In this document: one piece after another, positions 59,703 to 64,000 of the stretch
Layout: the number at the start of each line of letters is the position of its first letter
How positions within the stretch are numbered: position 1 is the first letter of the stretch
Assembly: GCA_001443495.1 (NCBI GenBank)
Contig: LDXR01000002.1
Location: 337,417 to 401,416, forward strand
Reading direction: 5' to 3'
Length of the DNA stretch: 64,000 nt
Origin: a candidate division NC10 bacterium CSP1-5
GTDB taxonomy: Bacteria > Methylomirabilota > Methylomirabilia > Methylomirabilales > CSP1-5
Translations under genes and position numbers: made by a program
Notes under the pieces: model-generated
What the model saw: only the letters and a program-made list of their open reading frames with translations
What the model was told of the DNA's origin: nothing
Databases searched by the model: none

Positions 59703-60941
59703 ATGAACAGGCGGCACTTTCTTCGCGCGCTCGCCGCGAGCCTCGCGGCGGCACCGGCCTTCGTACGACGGCAGGCGTGGGGGGCAGAGGAGGTAGCCAT
59801 CGGGCTGCTGGTCGGTTCGGGGGAATCGGGCCGGTACGTTGTACCGGCAGCGCAGCTTGCTGTGGAAGAGGCCAACTACATCGCCGGTGCCTTCGGCAAG
59901 GTCGTCCGTCTCTTGACCGAGGTAGCCACCTCTCCTGACGACGCAGACAAGAAGGCAACGAAGCTGGTTCGTCAGGGTGGAGCCAAAACCCTCCTCGGCG
60001 GCGGGGATGATCGCCTCTCTGGTGCCCTTCAGGCGGCGAGCACCCGGGAGGGGATCATCTATCTGAATACCATGTCCCGGTCCGAAGCGGTCCGGGGCGC
60101 CCCGTGTCATCGGCTCACCTTCCATGTGGAGGCGAGCCTGGCCATGTACGCTGACGCGATCGGCCAGTGGTTGGTGCGGGGTGCGAAGAAGACACGGTGG
60201 GGCTACTTGACACCGGAGACCGAGGCGGGGGCCGAGATCGAGCGCATGGTCGAGCGGGCGCGTAAGCGACAAGGGGGGACCACGGTCGGGCGCCAGGTGG
60301 TCTCTGCGGGCACTCGCGATTACCGGGCCGCCCTTACCACATTGGCGAAAGCTGGTCCCGATGTCCTCGTGATCAACCTGGACGGTTCATCTCTTCTTGC
60401 CGCGCTCGCCCAGGTCAAGGAGCTTGGACTGCAGGTCGAGGTCGCCGGCGTCGTCATGGAGGCGTTCGAGTTCTGGCAAGCGGAGCCAGCCAAGCTCACC
60501 GGCGTGTGGCCCGCCCTCTGGTTTCACGGATTTTCCCGCTACAGTGGGCGCGAGTTGAACAAGCGGCTGGCCGAGGCGCTCGGCCAGCCGGCCGAGTCCC
60601 GCGCGTGGGCCACCTTCACCGCGGTGAAAGCCGCGTGGGAGGCGGTCCTCAGGGGTGGGCGGACGGACACGGCCGGGCTGGTTTCGTTCTTCGAGAAGGG
60701 ACGGGGCATGGACGCCCACAAGGGCCAGCCCCTGACCTTTCGGCCATGGGACCATCAGCTTCGTCAGCCCCTGATGGTGTTGCGGTCCAAGGTCCCGGCC
60801 CCAGAATCTCCACGGTGGGACATCTTCGAGCTGCTTGGTGAAGTTCCCTTGCGGGGAACCCCCGGCAAGAGTCAGGAGGAGATCCTCGATACGCTCGGCC
60901 TCTCCGAAGCGGAGAGCGCCTGTCGGCTTGGTGCGCTGTAA
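59703..60941 (+). CDS. Tat-exported branched-chain-type substrate-binding protein (PQQ system-like)
   Basis: A 412-residue type I periplasmic binding protein. Tat signal MNRRHFLRALAASLAAAPAF; body has VAIGLLVGSGESGRYVVPAAQLAVEEAN (as AIGLLVGSGESGRY and AAQLAVEEAN), HRLTFHVEASLAMYADA, RDYRAALTTLAKAGPDVLVI. No permease adjoins it. Proteins like this, together with a YVTN propeller (next gene), are known as PQQ-alcohol-dehydrogenase-associated (TIGR03863/TIGR03866 type). ATG 59703 behind GGAGGA. Confidence 0.8.
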   Translation: MNRRHFLRALAASLAAAPAFVRRQAWGAEEVAIGLLVGSGESGRYVVPAAQLAVEEANYIAGAFGKVVRLLTEVATSPDDADKKATKLVRQGGAKTLLGGGDDRLSGALQAASTREGIIYLNTMSRSEAVRGAPCHRLTFHVEASLAMYADAIGQWLVRGAKKTRWGYLTPETEAGAEIERMVERARKRQGGTTVGRQVVSAGTRDYRAALTTLAKAGPDVLVINLDGSSLLAALAQVKELGLQVEVAGVVMEAFEFWQAEPAKLTGVWPALWFHGFSRYSGRELNKRLAEALGQPAESRAWATFTAVKAAWEAVLRGGRTDTAGLVSFFEKGRGMDAHKGQPLTFRPWDHQLRQPLMVLRSKVPAPESPRWDIFELLGEVPLRGTPGKSQEEILDTLGLSEAESACRLGAL

Positions 60942-60968
60942 AGTAAACGCACTAAGTGCGTTTACTTT
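60940..60968 (+). terminator. Hairpin overlapping stop codon
   Basis: Thirteen-base perfect inverted repeat AAAGTAAACGCAC / GTGCGTTTACTTT with a TAA centre; it includes the stop codon of the binding-protein gene. Acts probably as a bidirectional terminator, though the tiny loop would force the top pairs open. Confidence 0.65.
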
Positions 60969-60969
60969 G

Positions 60970-61057
60970 GAGCAATGGAGCAGTGGAAAAATAGAGCAAT
61001 GAATTTGGAATCGCAATGCTCCATTGCGGTCTAATGCTCTAATGCTCCATTGTCACA
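60970..61057. repeat. GAGCAATG/TGCTCCATT intergenic repeats
   Basis: Words GGAGCAATGGAGCA at the left and ATGCTCCATTGC, CTAATGCTCTAATGCTCCATTG at the right are repeated in inverted and direct orientation. The region is AT-rich for this genome and non-coding. It can fold into a long imperfect hairpin; a small dispersed repeat element is the simplest reading. Confidence 0.5.
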
Positions 61058-61124
61058 AGATTAAATGCGTTCGTATTAGTCCAATCTGCGCATAGGAATG
61101 TCGTATGTCATGGGAGGAGGGGTG

Positions 61125-62090
61125 ATGCGTCTCGCTCGCATTCTTCTGGGTGTCGGCCTCGCGGGCCTTTGGCTTGTAGTCGGCAGTGCCGCCGAGGCCG
61201 GTCCGCGGCTCTACGTGAGCAACGAGTTTGCCAATACGGTGACGGTGATCGATCTGGAGAAAGAGAAGACGGTGGCGACGATCCCGGTCGGGAAGCGGCC
61301 CCGGGGGATCAAGGCAAGCCCGGACCGCCGCCGCGTCTATGTCGCTCTCGGCGAGGAGAATGCCATTGCGGTGATCGACACCGCAAAGAACAGCGTCATC
61401 GAGAAGATTCCCGCGGGTGACGATCCGGAGGCCTTCGACCTCAGTCCGGACGGCCGGTTTATCTATGTCTCCAACGAAGAAGCCCACATCGCCTCCTTGA
61501 TCGATATCGCGAGTCGGAAGGTGGTAGCGACGGTCAAGGTCGGCGTTGAGCCGGAGGGGGTCGCGGTCAGCCCGGACGGGAAGTGGGTCTATGTATCGAG
61601 TGAGACCTCGCACACAATCTCCGTCGTCGACGCCGCCTCCTTCAAGGTCGTGGCGACCGTCCTCGTCGGCGACCGCCCCCGGGGCATCGCCTTCTCGCCC
61701 GATGGGACCCGGGCCTACATCGCGGCGGAAGTGGGGGGTACCGTCTCCGTCCTGGACGCCAAGACCCACAAGCTCATCGACACGATTCCGGTGCTCCGCG
61801 ACGATGAGAAACCCATGGGCGTGGCCGTGATGCCGGACGGCAAAAAGGTCTACGTGTCCAACGGGCGGGGCGACAACGTGGCCGTGATCGATGCCGCGAC
61901 CCACAAGATACTCCAGTATATCCCGGTGGGGAAGCGGGCCTGGGGCATCGCGATCACCCCGGACGGCAAGCGCGCCGTGACGGCGAACGGGGTCTCTGAG
62001 AACGTCTCGGTCATCGATACGGCGACAGACAAGGTGATCGGGACGCTGTCGGCGGGGAAGGGGGCCTGGGGGATCGCGATTGTCTGGTAG
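61125..62090 (+). CDS. YVTN beta-propeller protein, PQQ-catabolism-associated type
   Basis: A 321-residue periplasmic seven-bladed propeller. Signal IIL-type LARILLGVGLAGLWLVVGSAAEA; then ~42-residue repeats, each with a core like VSPDGKWVYVSSE / IDxASxKVVATVKVG / GxxPxGIA. The arrangement fits the PQQ-dependent catabolism-associated propeller family (TIGR03866). ATG 61125 follows GGGAGGAGG; upstream ATGs are in frame. Ends 27 bp from the convergent unknown gene. Possible partner of the preceding binding protein. Confidence 0.85.
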   Translation: MRLARILLGVGLAGLWLVVGSAAEAGPRLYVSNEFANTVTVIDLEKEKTVATIPVGKRPRGIKASPDRRRVYVALGEENAIAVIDTAKNSVIEKIPAGDDPEAFDLSPDGRFIYVSNEEAHIASLIDIASRKVVATVKVGVEPEGVAVSPDGKWVYVSSETSHTISVVDAASFKVVATVLVGDRPRGIAFSPDGTRAYIAAEVGGTVSVLDAKTHKLIDTIPVLRDDEKPMGVAVMPDGKKVYVSNGRGDNVAVIDAATHKILQYIPVGKRAWGIAITPDGKRAVTANGVSENVSVIDTATDKVIGTLSAGKGAWGIAIVW

Positions 62091-62117
62091 GGATTTCTCG
62101 GCCCTAGCGACGAGGAT

Positions 62118-63050
62118 CTACCACTCCCAGACCAGGCGGTGGCGGGCTCGATGGGCAGGGTTCTCGATCTCCCAGGTCAACGTCGGCCTGCCATCCTCCG
62201 TCTGACCCTCGACGATGGCGTTTGGCTCCTCCTGGAGTCCGCTGGCGAGGCCTCGGTCGTCCCCAGGGGCGCCGCCGCGCAAGGCCTGGTACTGGCGATA
62301 GGAGCGCTCGGACGGGAAGACGACCTCGAGGCCGGTCCGTCCCTTGCGAGGGAACTGGACGAAGTCGACCACGTATTCGACCTGATTGCGGAAGGCATCG
62401 ACCCACTCGAGGGTCAGGACCACGTCGCGGGTTTCATGGAGCCTAAAGGGGGGATCAAAGGCCTGCGTCACGTTGAGCCCGCCCACGACGCGCTCCTCGG
62501 AAACCTTCCGGCCAGGAGTCACCACTACCTTCTCAATCCTGCCGTCGGCCCGCATTGCGTGGACGAATGTCTTGAGATCGGGCTCCAGGGCTTTGAGCCG
62601 AGTCCGTCTCGTCACCCGGGCCAGACGGCCCTGAGCGTCTACCAACTCGACCCGGGAGCGCAAATCCTCCATTAACCAGGGGCTCTTGATCTTGCGCGCG
62701 TAGGCCTCGATATCCTGGTCTTCGAGAACACCGAAAACCTCTCCTCGGACGAGTCCCAGCCGGAGCGGGTTCTCCCCGGCCTCGGCCAATTGGCGCAGGC
62801 GCTGGTTGAGGGTCTTCTTGTGGGCGCTGAACGTGTTACTCAGGAGCTGCACGCGTGTGTCCTGCAGGGCCGACTTGATCTGTTTGATCTCATGCCGCCA
62901 CACGGTCCGGATGATCCTCCCTCGCTGAATCCGATTGGGAATTTTTCCGCCCTCATACACTCCTCGGACTGCGAGGAGAATCTGGTACGGCTTCCCTTCG
63001 CCGTAGCGCTCCCGATACTTGACGATCAGCGCATCCAGTTCCGCCAGCAT
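62118..63050 (-). CDS. Unrecognised 310-residue cytosolic protein
   Basis: I recognise no family. No signal peptide or membrane segment. The N-terminal ~130 residues are helical and basic (KYRERYGEGKPYQILLAVRGVYE, shortened YRERYGEGKPYQILLA; WRHEIKQIKSALQDTRVQLL). The C-terminal half is strand-rich with FRLHETRDVVLTLEWVDA and TLTWEIENPAHRARHRLVWEW (as TWEIENPAHRARHRLVWE). It has its own promoter overlapped by twin TGAAATTTCA palindromes, so its expression is tightly controlled. Shine-Dalgarno GGGGAGGCG. Coding quality (GC3, length) is normal for the window. Confidence 0.75.
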   Translation of the reverse strand: MLAELDALIVKYRERYGEGKPYQILLAVRGVYEGGKIPNRIQRGRIIRTVWRHEIKQIKSALQDTRVQLLSNTFSAHKKTLNQRLRQLAEAGENPLRLGLVRGEVFGVLEDQDIEAYARKIKSPWLMEDLRSRVELVDAQGRLARVTRRTRLKALEPDLKTFVHAMRADGRIEKVVVTPGRKVSEERVVGGLNVTQAFDPPFRLHETRDVVLTLEWVDAFRNQVEYVVDFVQFPRKGRTGLEVVFPSERSYRQYQALRGGAPGDDRGLASGLQEEPNAIVEGQTEDGRPTLTWEIENPAHRARHRLVWEW

Positions 63051-63082
63051 GGCTCGCCTCCCCGATTTCCCTCAATACAGAA

Positions 63083-63121
63083 GATATAATGAAATTTCAT
63101 CCCTGTTCAAGTGAAATTTCA
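63083..63121 (-). promoter_or_regulatory. Promoter with twin TGAAATTTCA operators
   Basis: Minus-strand promoter TTGAAC (63110-63105), 16-bp spacer, TATATC (63088-63083). The perfect palindrome TGAAATTTCA occurs at 63090-63099, inside the spacer, and at 63112-63121, just upstream of -35. Centres are 22 bp apart, two helical turns, as expected for cooperative binding of two repressor dimers on one DNA face. The regulator is not identified. Confidence 0.7.
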
Positions 63122-63213
63122 CAAACGCTCTTCCGGCGGGGTGATTTTTTTGAGTAGGTGGTGTAAGATGGGTTGGTACGCGTAAAACAACTGAGATTCC
63201 TCACGGAGGTGAG

Positions 63214-63588
63214 ATGAGAAGGCTGCTGATCTTTTCTTTGACGTTTCTCTTGCTCTGGCCGAGTATCGCTCCGGCGTTCCACGACAGTATGCCAGAAGAG
63301 ATCTACGGGAAGCTACAGGGATTTGGTGTCACCTTTCTCGAGTACGATGGGCCGGTACTGGAGAAGCAGGGGTGCTCCCACGTGCAGCAGACATTGTTGA
63401 AGTCGGGGTCGCTCGGCAAGAGTCTGGGAATCGCCTTATTTGCGCTTGACCAAGGTGGCACCTCCCAGCGCCTCATCGGTGTCGAGGTGAGGGACGCCGA
63501 TCGTAACCCCGTATTCTTGTGGCGCGCATCCGACTTTTGGCAGATAGCGGCCTGCCATTTCCCGGATGAATACGGAGGGAAGGGTTGA
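63214..63588 (+). CDS. Small exported protein of unknown function
   Basis: A 124-residue protein with signal peptide LLIFSLTFLLLWPSIAPA-FHD. The mature ~103 residues contain two Cys (QGCSHVQQ, IAACHFP), perhaps a disulfide, and no CxxCH heme motif. Shine-Dalgarno GGAGGTGAG. Its stop overlaps the TTG start of the DsbA-like gene, so the two are coupled and this protein may be a thiol-exchange partner. No family recognised. Confidence 0.75.
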   Translation: MRRLLIFSLTFLLLWPSIAPAFHDSMPEEIYGKLQGFGVTFLEYDGPVLEKQGCSHVQQTLLKSGSLGKSLGIALFALDQGGTSQRLIGVEVRDADRNPVFLWRASDFWQIAACHFPDEYGGKG

Positions 63589-64000
63589 ACCCTACCGCGA
63601 GACGAGTCGGGTGGGGGCTCTCTGCGCTGCTGGCGTTTGCTCCCATCGCCCTCGCCCAATCTCCCGGACCGGAGGAGATTGTCACCCTCCTGGCCAAGGG
63701 ACCCGCCCGGGGCGCGCCCAACGCCCCCGTCACGATCATCGAACTCTCCGATTTCCAGTGTAGCTTCTGCGGGAAGTTCTGGAAGGAGACGCTTCCCCGC
63801 CTCGAAGCAGAGTACGTGAGGCCGGGCAAGGTCCGTCTCGTCTATCGTCACCTGGCCATATTGGGAACGCAGTCGGTTGCAGCGGCCCAGGCAGCGGATT
63901 GTGCCGGAGAGCAGGGCAGGTTCTGGGAATATCACGATCGGCTCTTTGCCTCGATGGGCCCCTTTGCCCTGGCCAACGGAAGGCTCAAGGCGTACGCCGG
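63585..64000 (+). CDS. DsbA-family thioredoxin-fold protein, 3' end cut by window
   Basis: Starts at TTG 63585, overlapping the previous stop (TTGA), behind GGAGGGAAGG. Signal-like LSALLAFAPIALAQS, then a thioredoxin-like fold: GAPNAPVTIIELSDFQCSFC with the redox pair CSFC, FWKETLPRLEAEY, VRLVYRHLAILG, and AAQAADCAGEQGRFWEYHDRLF (as AADCAGEQGRFWEYH). A periplasmic oxidase or isomerase of disulfides, possibly serving cytochrome c maturation. It runs off the end; at least 138 codons are present. Confidence 0.87.
   Translation, partial: MNPTARRVGWGLSALLAFAPIALAQSPGPEEIVTLLAKGPARGAPNAPVTIIELSDFQCSFCGKFWKETLPRLEAEYVRPGKVRLVYRHLAILGTQSVAAAQAADCAGEQGRFWEYHDRLFASMGPFALANGRLKAYA

Noticed and set aside
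1-64000. CRISPR arrays, tRNA or rRNA genes, transposases, phage integrases
   Set aside because: No regular repeat-spacer pattern, no cloverleaf-like sequence with a TTCGA arm, and no recognisable transposase or integrase protein was found.

Overview
The window is a GC-rich bacterial chromosome segment, coding-dense on both strands, with no rRNA, tRNA, insertion sequence or CRISPR that I could see. It combines tetrahydromethanopterin (H4MPT) and methanofuran biosynthesis, a lanthanide-type XoxF methanol dehydrogenase, many c-type cytochromes, a bd-like oxidase and LLM/NMT1-like genes. That fits a methylotrophic or methanol-oxidising member of Methylomirabilota (NC10/Rokubacteria-like) best. 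This placement is inference from gene content; no marker gene is present to prove it.

Layout. 1-14.5 kb is a C1-cofactor supercluster: mch (5' end cut off), glutamate ligase-like ATP-grasp, CitG-like protein, beta-RFAP synthase, DUF447, a decayed gene, DUF1464 kinase, dihydropteroate-synthase-like protein, SDR, MfnB, MfnE, MfnF, MfnD, a HisA-like protein, a dual-motif PTPS and a second ATP-grasp enzyme. folE (36.5 kb) and fhcB (30.3 kb) belong to the same physiology. 14.5-19.1 kb holds a secreted DUF4440-type protein, a creatininase-family hydrolase and an NtrC-type two-component pair. 19.1-25.0 kb is an operon of unknown pathway (two LLM flavoproteins, two NMT1-like proteins without signal peptides, one FAD flavoprotein), preceded by a sigma-54-like promoter and a perfect 17-bp tandem repeat.

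25.0-30.3 kb contains a promoter-terminator pair with no convincing gene between (candidate small RNA), then a cyclic-nucleotide-binding protein, a broken kinase fragment, a GAF histidine kinase, a CheY-like protein and a receiver-cyclase. 31.8-32.6 kb is a self-regulated MerR/mini-protein operon. 32.6-36.2 kb is an ABC exporter/aldehyde dehydrogenase/SRPBCC operon. 36.4-44.7 kb carries folE, HAD phosphatase, PhoX-like phosphatase, DoxX, a porin-like protein and a VCBS-repeat protein.

44.9-49.0 kb is the methanol oxidation locus: xoxF, xoxJ and two tandem-duplicated cytochromes c. From 49.1 kb a strong promoter starts a long same-strand run. First come three proteins carrying five copies of the small PCP_red domain, together with a radical SAM enzyme and an Mrp-type ATPase. 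They are followed by a CydA-like oxidase subunit without CydB, and by diheme, triheme/EB_dh and monoheme cytochromes c. I regard this run as the best candidate for an under-described system: a cytochrome-c-linked bd-like oxidase with a dedicated cofactor or metal maturation module. The window ends with PQQ-catabolism-associated proteins (substrate-binding protein, YVTN propeller), an unrecognised protein behind a twin-operator promoter, and a truncated DsbA-family gene.
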